From NCBI GenBank assembly GCA_022925895.1, contig JAKSYS010000081.1, positions 69,501-133,500 on the forward strand: a stretch of DNA of 64,000 nt. The letters run 5' to 3'. This DNA comes from Fragilaria crotonensis (taxonomy: Eukaryota > Bacillariophyta > Fragilariophyceae > Fragilariales > Fragilariaceae). Below are positions 1 through 10,067 of this stretch, in pieces; within the stretch, counting starts at the first letter, position 1; each line of letters starts with the position of its first letter. The notes beneath the pieces are model-generated. The model had not been told where the DNA came from, did no database searches, and saw nothing but the letters and a program-made list of their open reading frames with translations. The translations under genes and the position numbers were made by a program.

Positions 1-30
1 AGACAACCAACAGAACAATCCCAGGACAGA

Positions 31-200
31 ACAATCAAGTCAATTGAGTTTGGATTTGTGCTCTTTCAATTCATTTCTTTAACTTTTAGATTATGCTCAC
101 AATTAGGAAAACATACCTCTATCACAAGGTACAAGTACGTTTGAGTCTCTAGTTTATCAAGCCCTTTTTAGCTATGCCAGAATACAAATAATTCTTTAAT
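31..200. repeat. Interspersed repeat A, copy 1
   Basis: About 170 bp that recurs in the same orientation near 23101-23262 with high identity and a few indels. It begins at ACAATCAAGTCAATTGAG in both places and runs through a shared GCTATGCCAG block. Both copies are AT-rich and non-coding. The family is unknown; it could be an LTR or MITE piece. The copy lies just left of a decayed Harbinger Myb gene. Confidence 0.8.
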
Positions 201-664
201 AGTGTCAATTGAAATTTCATACTTTGTCAAAGACCTCCTGATTATTTCATAAACAATGTCATGTTTAAACATCTTGCCCTGCTTGGTCTGGAACTCAGCC
301 TTTGCCTTTGTGGTGTAGTTGATCATGGACCAACCGCTGCGGCATTCACAAAGAGCAGAGTGAAGACAGCCAACATACTACCTGTTCACTTCAGCCTGCA
401 AGACTTTTTTTTGAATCGATTCTTCAAGGAGAAAAGAGTTTGGGTTACAAATCCTCCGCAATTGATAAAGCTGTCACGAATCTTTGTCCAATGTGTTTCG
501 CCATCTTGCTCGGTACCAATTGCCGCATTTGTCAACACAAAAACATAAGCAGAATCCAACTTCATGTCTTTATCAATCTTGAAGTTACCAGTTGAATGAC
601 CAACACCAGTGGAGCTAACAGTGGCTCGGTTTGTACCTAGGTTGTTGGTATCAGCATCTTCCAT
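185..664 (-). pseudogene. Myb/SANT-like Harbinger accessory ORF, broken
   Basis: The ATG-initiated ORF (662-664 downward) encodes a SANT-like segment containing GTEQDGETHWTKI and LFSLKNRFKKK. This matches my recollection of the Myb/SANT-like (GST-T3-like) proteins that accompany PIF/Harbinger transposases. The reading frame is lost in an eight-A run near 409-416. The neighbouring frame then continues the family with a SGWSM motif and FKHDIVYEIIRRSL, interrupted by one TAG. A frameshift plus a nonsense codon make it a pseudogene. No transposase lies beside it inside the window, so its element is either truncated or continues off the left edge. The domain call rests on motif pattern only, but the tail aligns with the accessory ORF at 58165-59152. 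Confidence 0.65.
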
Positions 665-934
665 CGTATCAAAATCTGCAACCTGTTGATGAATAAAGTT
701 AAAAGAAGTGGCAAGGGGGTTATATCAACAAAACACTCATTGACACGACAAAACGACGATACTCGGTTACAGAAATTCAAGTCTGAGTATTATTTACGGC
801 GCGCGCCAGTATTTATTGGTGGAGAATTCGAAAAAAACTTCTGGACGCGGTGCGAGAAAGATACCATCAAAATGTCCAAAATAGGTTTCTAAAGGCTCGA
901 GACCAAAGTGTCCGATTCAGATTTCGCCCCAGCG
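665..934. other. Unassigned DNA
   Basis: No gene, tandem repeat or clear boundary is seen. A short plus-strand open stretch (686-892) has no recognisable motif and is probably chance. Confidence 0.4.
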
Positions 935-1144
935 GTGGGGATTAATCAAAGTTGCTACGATATCGCCGCCATGTTGACTTACGAAAAAAGAAGAGTTAAA
1001 AATTAGATCTTTAAATATAAAACTGCTAGTTCACACGCTGTCAATCAATTGCTAACACACACACCTTCCATGTGTAACGGTCACACATGACAGTACCATG
1101 ACCAGCAGTAGGATGGTAGGAGTTAGGAATACTACAATATTTGC
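935..1144. repeat. Repeat B, left copy (possible LTR of an old copia)
   Basis: About 200 bp matching a second copy that a younger copia has split into roughly 2061-2090 and 8954-9131. Shared landmarks are AATCAAAG, a CTAGTTCACACGC block, and the end GGAATACTACAATATTTGC. The copies differ at many positions, so the pair is old. It flanks a copia RNase H fragment, so the pair could be the LTRs of an internally deleted element, although canonical TG..CA ends are not evident. Confidence 0.65.
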
Positions 1145-1309
1145 TCAGTCCCCCCTCAAACAGTATCAAGGGTGCCAAGTTACAGTTTGCCATCAATCGA
1201 CCTGGTGTATACAAAAGCCACATGTCACTGCATGTTCCAGGAGGTGACCGGGTGCCCCACGGCACCCAAGGACAAAGCTAGGCTATACTCCTCAATGTTT
1301 CGTTTCACC

Positions 1310-1847
1310 ATACTTGTTTCAATACAAAAATCAATTGCAGAAGAAATCTCTCATCACCTGTGGTAGGAATTTTGTGAGCACGTCCATCAAATTAGTCTTG
1401 CCATCTTCCTTTGTCACCCTGATTGTGCCTCCCTGGTTCAATGATACGCTATTGCATTGTATTCTTCTTAACTGTAGACTCTGGATAGATTGCATTCTTG
1501 GTCACTGCCTTGTTGTTGCAATACACATTGGTTGGGCCTTCGATAGGAACAACGAATATCCTGAGTTTATATCGTAGCGCTGCTTCAATTATTTCCACTG
1601 CAATGTGCATGACTACAAATTCGTTACCAAATGTCGAAGTCTCCTCAACAGTGTTCGGACGCTTGCCGTACCAAAGTACTGTTGCCCTGTTCACAAAAAG
1701 TAAGATTCCCAATTGAGATTGTCTGGTGACGCGGTTGCCTGGATGATCAGCATCGATGAAACAATGTGTTGACACAATATTACCACGAGCCCCAGGTGCG
1801 TTCCCTGGAATCGGCTCCTTCATCACGATGAATATCATACCAATCAC
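1310..1847 (-). pseudogene. Ty1/copia RNase H fragment (decayed)
   Basis: The minus-strand translation holds the copia RNase H region: CFIDADHPGNR, a WYGKRPNTVEETSTFGNEF stretch (usual form WFSKRQNTVE..TFGSEF) and CNNKAV. A frameshift near 1450 moves the match to another frame, where VTKEDGKTNLMDVLTKFLP completes the usual C-terminus (the ADVLTKFLP motif). Gag, integrase and RT are absent. The fragment belongs to an older relative of the intact copia to its right, whose own RNase H is similar but clearly different. It lies between the two copies of repeat B. Confidence 0.8.
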
Positions 1848-2060
1848 ACTGCTTGCTATGCTTGGCCATGAGAAGGATTCCCTATCTCATGCCACTGTCA
1901 TACACTTTCAGCGCCCTCTACCGGCCGTCACTGATAACTAACTGAAAAAAGTAGCGTCGACATATCCACTACACACAAGTTGAAAAGGGGATCACAGTGA
2001 TCATAGCTAGGGAGGCTGCTATCACAAACGCGTTGTCGCTATACTCTGTGATGTGGGTCT

Positions 2061-2090
2061 GATAAACTGAATCAAAGTCGCCACGACATT
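2061..2090. repeat. Repeat B, right copy, first part (interrupted)
   Basis: These bases (AATCAAAGTCGCCACGACATT) align with the start of the left copy of repeat B. The match resumes at 8954 after the inserted copia, whose target duplication ACATT is at 2086-2090 and 8954-8958. Confidence 0.6.
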
Positions 2091-2380
2091 TAACAGCGAG
2101 CAAACAACGGTACAAAAACAGGGGCAAACAGTGGTATGATAGATTGAAACGGGTGATCAATCCGAACAATCTACCGATGGTACTTATCAATTTGGCAACA
2201 ACAAATATTATGATTTAATCGTAGGATTTCCATAATTCGAAGCATGTAGAAACTGTGTAGAAAACATACCATGTGTGTAGAATGTAGTATCGTGTCAGGA
2301 AACAGACAGTAGTACAGTATTCAAGCATACAGTACGCGATACCAGCTCAACCATACCAGTAGTCAAGTAGGGTTTTGTCA
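2091..2380 (-). repeat. 3' LTR of the copia element
   Basis: It matches 8665-8953 almost perfectly. On the element's sense strand it starts TGACAAAACCC and ends CTGTTA. The last ~34 nt of the pol reading frame run into it. Confidence 0.95.
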
Positions 2381-5300
2381 CTCCCCTCTGTGATGGACGC
2401 GATACTCAAGGAGAATGTCTGAGGATCATCATCAGATGCAGACTTGTCGGTCTCCCCTTTCCAAAACAGAATGGGTTCAATCAATGGCCAAGACGTGGCC
2501 CAAGGCAAGAACTTGGTAAGAACATCAGCAGGATTCTGATTACCAGGGATATGGCAGAAATGCAAGATCTTTGCAGCAATCGCTTCGCGGACACGGTGGT
2601 ATGCCAAAGCATTGTGACGCTTCATGAGAGAAGAATGCGGGATCGTAGCAGACTTAACAACACTCTCATTGTCACCAAACATCCAAGCAGGACCGTCCAA
2701 AGGCACACCAAGCATGCGAATCGTGTAACGAAGATCAATAATCTGTTCAGTTGCAGTCCGAGCAACAACAAATTCAGAACCATACGTAGCAGTTTCCACA
2801 GTATTCTGTCGCTTAGAAAACCATTCCACCGGAGTCTGATTCACAAAGTGCAAAATACCCATCGCAGAACGTCCAGTGACGTGGTCATGCAACAAATTCG
2901 CGTCTTCAAACGTAGAAATCCGAACAGGTTTCCCAAGTGGGACAGGCATATCAAACGGAAGTTCTTCAGACAAATCACCGTAGACGTACTCCCAATTCTG
3001 ACGAGGAGGTTCAACATGGATCGTCGTATCAGGAATACCAATACGGAAACGAACGGCAGCATCAGGCTTCTTGCGAAGATAGCCACAAATGCGTTGGACA
3101 CGCAGCATATGTCCAATGCGGCGCGGCACGAAAACGTCAAGGGTCATCACAGCACATTGAATATCGAAACGACAAAGACTGATAGCCCACTGGAGCGCCA
3201 ATCAGTGACTGAAAACGCTTAATATCGGACTCAGGCAACTCATCGGAGGTATCCAACTCTGGGTGGTCATTGCGATCAAGGGGGGAAGAGTATTCCTTTG
3301 GTTGCTCCCAAAGATTGATTCGTAGGTACGAAGCAAACGAGAAATGTAGGACTTGGCTCCAAAGCAGAGAGTGCCATCGCTATCACGGTAGATATCCGCT
3401 CCGAGATGGTACTCCATTGGACCAACACCCTTAAGCTTGTAACCACAATCATTGACCAAAACATTGATGAATTCTTGAGGGTTTCTCATGGCAATCGCAA
3501 GATCATCAACATAAACGCAAATATACTCATAATGCGATCCACAATTCTTCATCCAAACATCAGGATCAGCCTTGCAGGGCGTGAATCCAAGATCACGAAG
3601 TGTGTCGGCAAAATGTTCATGCCACCTGGCACCAGAAGTACGAAGACCATACAAAGCCTTATGGATCAGGAGGATATGACCCTCCAGCTCCCCAAACTCT
3701 GGACCAGCAATAACATAAACCTTTTCCTTTGTCAAAGCTTCAAGGTAGGCATTTCCAACATCGGCAGCCCAAAGCTGTAAGCCATTCAATTCAGCAAACA
3801 GTGCAACAAGACGAAGGCTTCGCAAAGAAACAACACCTGAATAGACAGAGTCCTTCGGCGGATCAGTAAGATGGCCACCTGCAACAAGACGCGCCTTGTG
3901 ACGGAGATCATGCTTGACATCGAAGACAAGGCGGACAGTGATTTTCTTGTAGCCAGCTGGAGCGGTTGCTCCCCTTCCAAGATCGCGGAAAGTTCCATAC
4001 TCTGCAATCTGGTCCATCTCCTTCTTGATTGCGTCGCGCCACAAAGTTGACTTGTTTTCTCATCCAGTTCCATGGCTTCCTTCCAATTGCGAGGACCTGA
4101 ACTCCAAACTTAAAACGAATTCCACGAGACCCACGCTGGAGCTTTGCTTGCTTGACCATGCGCAGAAATTTCTTGATCCGACGCGCAAACTTCTGAAGCT
4201 TCTTCCAACCTGGAGTATCAAGCAATCCTTGTTCCTTGGCATACTTGGCAACCGAAATCGGATCGTCTTTGATCATTTCATACAAGGGTTCATAGGTTTC
4301 TTCACCATTCATCCAGCGAACAAGAACATTGTAGGAAGAGCCTTTGTAAAATGGATCAGTCGGCTTCAAAGGACCTTGGTGTGCAATAATGTCATCATAG
4401 ACCCAAGGGGACACATCATCAGTGCTTCGCTCCTCATTGACCTGTCGCTCAACCAAATCCGAAAGTTCATTGTAAGCAATAATTTCGTCATGTTCACCAG
4501 CGCCAATCTCGAGCAAAAACTTGATATTTTGATGATTGTGCGCATCGTTATCCATAATCTTCCGAATGACTCGGGCGCGCATGCGTTGACCGTCAACTTC
4601 GTGAAGAAATGTGCGATTCAAAAGTTCGTCAGGAGTGAAGTATGGGAGCTTGAGTTCCGATGGATCAACGTTAACACCAGCAAGGTCGCTCGAATTGTAG
4701 ATGATATCCTTGACATGACGCGGAGAATCACCTGGATCAACATTCAACGGAATCAAATCCTCCCCTCCATCGGAAGGCGAGGGAGCATAGGCACGAAAGT
4801 TGGGATGCGTTGGCGAAAGGGCAGAGCGAACATTGGAGCGGGCAATAACCTGAAGAGTGTCGTCAGTGAGCACCAAGTAAGTCAGCACATCACCTTGGTG
4901 TTCAGCAATACCAACCCAGCGACCAGTCTTCTCAACACTTTCAGACGGAAAACCACTCGTCGCCGGAGCCTCATAATACACTGGTTCCCACCAACGAAAT
5001 TGCAAGAACGGCGAGATATCAGGCTTCTGTCCATGAGCAACTTCAAGGAGTCTTCCAATCCAAGGAAGCAACAGCAAGATGGTTCATCAAATTGATCACA
5101 TAGAGCATGGCAAGAAGCCAGTAAGCAGCAGGAGTACCGGTGCGATCCAACAAAGCATTGACAGTCTTCTTGATCTCTTGAACCCGGCGCTCAGCATAGT
5201 TCTGATGTTGGTAGTGAGGCTCACACTGGAAGTCAGCAATGCGGTACATCCGCAAAATCTGTTCGACATTCTTCCCAATCTGAGCCTTGGCATTGTCACT

Positions 5301-7879
5301 GAGCAGAGCATCAGGGGCACCTTCTTGGCGAATGAAATCCTCAAGTGTGTGATACATGTCATGTTCCGAAGTCATCGGATAGCCACGAGTAAGCTGGCTG
5401 TCCTTGCCGCAGTAGACTTGGACCATCGTAGCGCCTCCATGACCGAGAACGCCGTCATCATGAGCGGGAACATCCGAGAAGAAAGTATCTGTTGCAACAG
5501 TTTCATGCAGGCGAGGAACATTTGCAGCAGGAAATCGACTCTTGAAGTGATGGCGAAACGGCAAGCGAACAGAAGCACGAAACCACTGCGTCGTATTCTC
5601 AAAGTCTTCTTCACACGCTCAAGGTTGACCCATCCAAGATAGGGTCTCATGGCTTCATAGTGAGGGTCATGGCGATGCACAGAAGCTTCATGGGCATGCA
5701 CAGAACAATACTCAACACGGGCTTGATGATCAAAGATAACCTCCCCAAAATCATTGACTCGGTGATCCTGAAAACCATGGGTGTAGTCAACATGATAGAC
5801 ATCCGGAGCCAAAGCGTGTTCATGGTCAAGGAGCGAAGGATCCCAAGCATCGTCCGAGGTGAAAATCACATGAGGATAGCGATCAAGATCATCAGCAGAA
5901 GGGGGACTCATATCCATGTAAGCCAATCCATCACGAATGGACAAGGGAACAATGTAACCTTCAGGGGTCACAAGTCGCTGAGTTCCACCACAAGCAATAG
6001 GGACATCATCAATCAAAGTGCCAAAACTTCGCAGTTGGGCACAGGAATGCACAGACTTTCCATCACCAATGGATGCATATTGGTTGAAGATACCAATAAT
6101 CGGACCAATGGAGCTTTGAATCAGACCAGCAGCTTGAACAATCGGCAAATCGGTGACAGCATTGTTGGTGATACCGGTGACATCGCAGCGTTGGCCAGTT
6201 TCCGACAGAATCAAAACATCAGATCCACACAAGCCACCATTGGCTCCCCCATCAATGAGAGAACCAGCACAAGCAGTTCGAGCGGCAGAGTGGGCACGGA
6301 AACGATACTTAACATTGGCCATCTTGACGCGGAGGTAAACCTTCCCTTCCTGAACCATGACACTGTCATCGTCACGGCGCGAGTGTGCAGCATTGGAAAG
6401 CATTGAACGGATAGTAGATCCAGGGACAGCAGAACTGGAAACAGTTGGCGCAGAACTGGAGGATACAACCGATTGAGCATCAACTTGGGCTTGGTTGGCA
6501 ATCACAGTGGCAGGAATTGGAGCAGCACTTGCTGGGGCCTCAGTTGACGACGATTGCGTGGTGGTGGTTGAAGCAGAATTAGCACGTTGGGAACGTGGTG
6601 GTCGCGGAGTCACCTTGCGTTGCTCGAGAATCTGCTTCCTCTTCTCAACAGACAACTTCTCCCAATCTTGAGGCGAATAGTACTTCCAAACAACAGCAGG
6701 ATCGGCCTTCTTCCCATCACTGGAGCCCTTGGTGCCTTTCTTGTTGGTGACAGTTTGGAACTTGCCTTCCTGGACACGACGTTGTTGGTTGGCAACATTA
6801 TCCTTCGTAATCTTGTCATGGCGAGTTGCAGCATCCATCAACTGATTGAACATCTCCTGAAAACCCAATCCATCACCATCAGGAGTCATCTTGCGCGCAA
6901 ACTTATCCAAGGAATCAAAGTTGGTGATTGCAGCCTCCATGGTCTTGTGAGGCAACACAGCTTGACGGAGCCAACGCCACTTCTTGGACTCAGTCACAGC
7001 CTCAGGATCCAACTCAGCAAGGTCGCGAATCTTGTGCTCCCATGCGGTCAAAAAAGCTTGGCAGCCTTTCTTCCACTGCCTCACATCAAGTCTCATATCT
7101 TGCAACTCAGTCTCAATCTTCTCAGCCTTCAAACGACCAGCTTCACCAGTGTTGTAGGTTGCAACCAAACGCTGATACACACCGCGAGCATTTCCAGACT
7201 CTTGAAACTCACGGATAAACAACTTCCCATCAGCAGTATGGAGGGCCTGCTCCAAGCAACTGAAGGCAAACTCATTCTGTAGCTTGAACAACTTCTTCTC
7301 AGCATCAGTCGTTGGCTCAAAGTTGACATCATAGACATTCCCAATTCCTTGGGCACGCGACGTTGAAATCAAATGGCGATGCCACCAAGTCCACTGATGC
7401 GCATCCTTGAATTGCTTCAATCAGAGAAGCTCCTCTTGGTTGCCTTGGCAAACTCATAAGCCAAATCAGGAGCAGCACGGTCAACAGAAGCAGCTGGTGG
7501 TGCAGGGTCAGGTGCAACATTGCCTGAAGTCAAACTTGGAATGCTCTTGAAGTCTTCATCGCAGTACGAGCAGTGCGGAATTCCTCAAGGACCTCCGCAG
7601 TCAAACCAAACCACACATCTGCAGAAGGATCTTCACACTCCTCATGGAACCAATCTTGGACTTCAAGAATCTTCTTACGATCCATCAAACGGAGCCTGGT
7701 TGTTGCTCCATCAGCACCAGGAACTCAGACTCAATATCTTCCTTGGTCAGGGACAGGATATCAGTGACCGAAGTCACACCCCATGCCTCAAATGCAGTTG
7801 CATACATGGCAGAGGTCAACACATTGTTCATCAAATGAACAAAGGGAGTTGGTTCAACAGTTTGTCTGGTTGAAACCAT
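2347..7879 (-). pseudogene. copia Gag-Pol polyprotein, several frameshifts
   Basis: Start is the ATG at 7877-7879 (MVSTRQTVEPTP). In order: Gag (7879 to about 6400, with no zinc knuckle seen); aspartic protease with SLIDGGANGG near 6250; integrase core with D in TDTFFSD (~5500), D in LLSDNAK (~5290) and E in NYAERRVQEIK (~5180); RT with VYVDDLAIAM (~3500); and RNase H with SKRQNTVETATYGSEF, ending ADVLTKFLPW. The polyprotein is split by at least six frame changes (near 7685, 7540, 7425, 5590, 5060, 4000 and 3200), while no in-frame nonsense substitution was noticed. Indels without point stops, together with near-identical LTRs, suggest either very recent decay or consensus indel errors in the assembly. 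Family and domain calls are secure. Confidence 0.9.
2381..2389 (-). other. Polypurine tract
   Basis: On the sense (minus) strand AGAGGGGAG lies immediately before the 3' LTR start TGACAAAACC. This is the expected position for priming plus-strand DNA synthesis, and it confirms the element's orientation. Confidence 0.8.
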
Positions 7880-8650
7880 CTTGACAGGGGTAGCTAGACC
7901 GGTCAGGGGTGTAGCTCGCAAAAAACGGATGACAGACGGACGGTTAGTGTTCCGATCCGACTCGACTCAAAATGGGATGACGGACGGACGTTGACTTCCG
8001 ATCCGACTCGACTCAAATGACGTTGGACAGACAGACGTCGAGAAACTTTGGACACAGGACAGACCTTAGATTCGATCTGGAAAACCGGCTGACCGACAGA
8101 CCTTGAAGTTGCAGAAGATTCTTGTTCTCTCTCCGGATCTTGTGACTCTCGGAATCTTCAATGAATCTGAATCCCGAATCTTCGGACCTTTGACCAAATC
8201 TCGTCCCAATTACTTAGGGAATCGTGACAAATTGCGAATCTCCCAAGAATCTTCTTCCCGAATTTCCGGAACTTCGGACCAAATCTTCCTTGTTACTTTG
8301 GAAGTATACGACTCGTACGTCAGAACACAGGAACGTCAGTACCAGTTGGAATCAGAACAACCCCGTTTCAACTGGCTTTCCGAACTCGATCGATGAAGGG
8401 CCAGCGACAATGGTCCTTTTTCCGCTATGCAAAACCGTCGATATTCGTCTCAATGACGGTCACACTGATCTGCTTCAATGCAGATCACACGAATGCCTCG
8501 AACCTTCGCAAAACGACAGGGACGGCAGGTGCTACTTAGCACTTCGAAACGTCGATTCGACAAACGACGATTTTCACAACTCAAACAAATCCACTTGAGG
8601 CCTTCAAATGGACCAAATCGCTTGCTTTCTCGGGTTAAAGACAAGCAATT
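7880..8650 (-). other. copia untranslated leader
   Basis: Region between the primer-binding site and the gag ATG. It contains a partly duplicated motif around 7925-8030, built on GATGACGGACGGACG and TCCGATCCGACTCGACTCAAA. The plus-strand open frames here (8103-8720) read the leader backwards and match nothing I know. Confidence 0.6.
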
Positions 8651-8664
8651 CGGGACTGTTAATC
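8651..8664 (-). other. Putative primer-binding site (tRNA-Asn anticodon arm)
   Basis: Directly inside the 5' LTR the sense strand reads GATTAACAGTCCCG. Its complement GGACTGTTAATC looks like the anticodon arm of a tRNA-Asn(GUU): loop CTGTTAA with A-U and G-C stem pairs. Drosophila copia is known to prime from an internal half of initiator tRNA-Met, so half-tRNA priming has precedent. That this element uses tRNA-Asn is inference. Confidence 0.5.
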
Positions 8665-8953
8665 TAACAGCGAGCAAACAACGGTACAAAACAGGGGCAA
8701 ACAGTGGTATGATAGATTGAAACGGGTGATCAATCCGAACAATCTACCGATGGTACTTATCAATTTGGCAACAACAAATATTATGATTTAATCGTAGGAT
8801 TTCCATAATTCGAAGCATGTAGAAACTGTGTAGAAAACATACCATGTGTGTAGAATGTAGTATCGTGTCAGGAAACAGACAGTAGTACAGTATTCAAGCA
8901 TACAGTACCCGATACCAGCTCAACCATACCAGTAGTCAAGTAGGGTTTTGTCA
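8665..8953 (-). repeat. 5' LTR of the copia element
   Basis: It pairs with 2091-2380. The outer end TGACAAAACCC is followed by the target duplication ACATT. It presumably carries the promoter for the element. Confidence 0.95.
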
Positions 8954-9131
8954 ACATTGCCTCCATGTCGACTTCCGGAAAATGAAGAGTGAAAAAGAAG
9001 ATCTTAAAATATAAAACCGCTAGTTCACACGCCGTCAATCAATCGCTAACACACACGCCTTCCATGTCTAACGGTCACACGTAAACGTACCATTACCAGC
9101 AGTGGGGCGGTAGGAATACTACAATATTTGC
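8954..9131. repeat. Repeat B, right copy, second part
   Basis: It continues the match to 963-1144 after the inserted copia, ending at the shared GGAATACTACAATATTTGC. Divergence from the left copy is roughly 10-15 percent by eye. Confidence 0.7.
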
Positions 9132-9645
9132 CTTTCACGGATGCTGGATGCTCCAAAAACGTGTAAGGTTTTGTCGTTTGTTGAGCCAATTTTCGTGTAA
9201 GCAATTTTTTTCGCGGATCGTTGTAGCGCCCGCCAAACATCGAACTGAAATCTGGAGGTTCTGGAATATCTTCTTTTCGACGTTTAAATGTCGACCGACA
9301 TAAAGATAAGTAAAAACGGTTAAACAAGTTTAGTGATTTTCCAGCGGAATTTCGGATTCGACATAAATACTAAAACTCTCTTATCAACATGAATATCAAA
9401 ATTCTCCGTAACCATCATGGAATAATAGAAATGTACGTCCGACAAATTCGCCTCTACGCATACAAAAAGGAAAGAGTAGGCTTGGAACAACGCACAGTTA
9501 GCGAGTGGTATGGCTATCGATGATAGAATTCGTCACGTTTGATTCTTATGGAATTACTTGAGATTCTCCGACGCATTCGAATGGAATCCTGTAATAAGGA
9601 ATCGTCAAGATACTCATGTTTTCTTGCAGTTTCTAAATTTTCTTA
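9132..9645. other. AT-rich flank of the Harbinger element
   Basis: No convincing gene. The open frame at 9046-9327 (-) has no motif I know. The last bases (TTTCTAAATTTTCTTA) continue at 13435 beyond the Harbinger insertion with TTAAGTTTTCTCAAAC, so this is the interrupted target, part of a TTTCTCAAA-rich repeat. Confidence 0.5.
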
Positions 9646-9672
9646 GGCCCGTTGTTAACTCCCTTCCTACCT
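9646..9672 (+). repeat. Harbinger-1 left TIR
   Basis: It starts GGCCCGTTGTTAACTCCC and is the reverse complement of 13408-13434 except one base (CCCTT against CCCCT). Confidence 0.95.
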
Positions 9673-10067
9673 TGACATTCTTGAGGTAGGACGGTAGGAG
9701 GGGGTTCGCGATCATAACGACTGTTTAACATCGAATATCAGCAGATCGGGTTTCATTGTTAACTCATGTTTTCTCTTTTTTCTCGTCCTACTTTTACTTA
9801 GAGATACGCTCATGATCTGATTGGATGATCATCGAATGACAAAAATGTTTTTAATTAGGGGGCGAAGGTGCACACATTTATTCTCTTGATACACAATCCT
9901 AGAGTCAAATTCTGAAAGATTTTTTCTCGAGAATGAAATCTGCTGTAGAATGTATACTCGGTGTATTCGAGTATTTTGACCTTCCACCACATGACTTGCT
10001 ATTCGCGGAATAGTATCCATCGCTTCTTGATTACTTCAGTGGAGAGGACTCGACCTATGATTTGACA

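Larger units (their letters stand above)
2091..8953 (-). mobile_element. Ty1/copia LTR retrotransposon, full length, young insertion
   Basis: A 6863-bp element reading on the minus strand. It has two LTRs of about 290 bp (2091-2380 and 8665-8953) that differ by one indel and one substitution as far as I can see. A 5-bp target duplication ACATT sits at 2086-2090 and 8954-8958. A polypurine tract (minus AGAGGGGAG, 2381-2389) abuts the 3' LTR, and a putative primer-binding site abuts the 5' LTR at 8651-8664. The domain order gag, protease, integrase, RT, RNase H is that of Ty1/copia (Pseudoviridae-type). The LTRs begin TG but end TA rather than CA. It inserted into an older repeat (repeat B). 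Confidence 0.95.

Noticed and set aside
2551-3222. 223-codon plus-strand open frame
   Set aside because: Antisense of the copia RNase H region with its typical coding-strand bias.
4025-5095. 356-codon plus-strand open frame
   Set aside because: Antisense of the copia integrase C-terminus; no protein features.
6587-7282. Long plus-strand open frame (231 codons) within the copia
   Set aside because: Antisense shadow of Gag; composition mirrors the coding strand and no motif is present.
8651-8664. A tRNA-Asn gene at the copia boundary
   Set aside because: Only about 14 nt of anticodon-arm-like sequence is present, with no acceptor, D or T arms; it fits a primer-binding site better.
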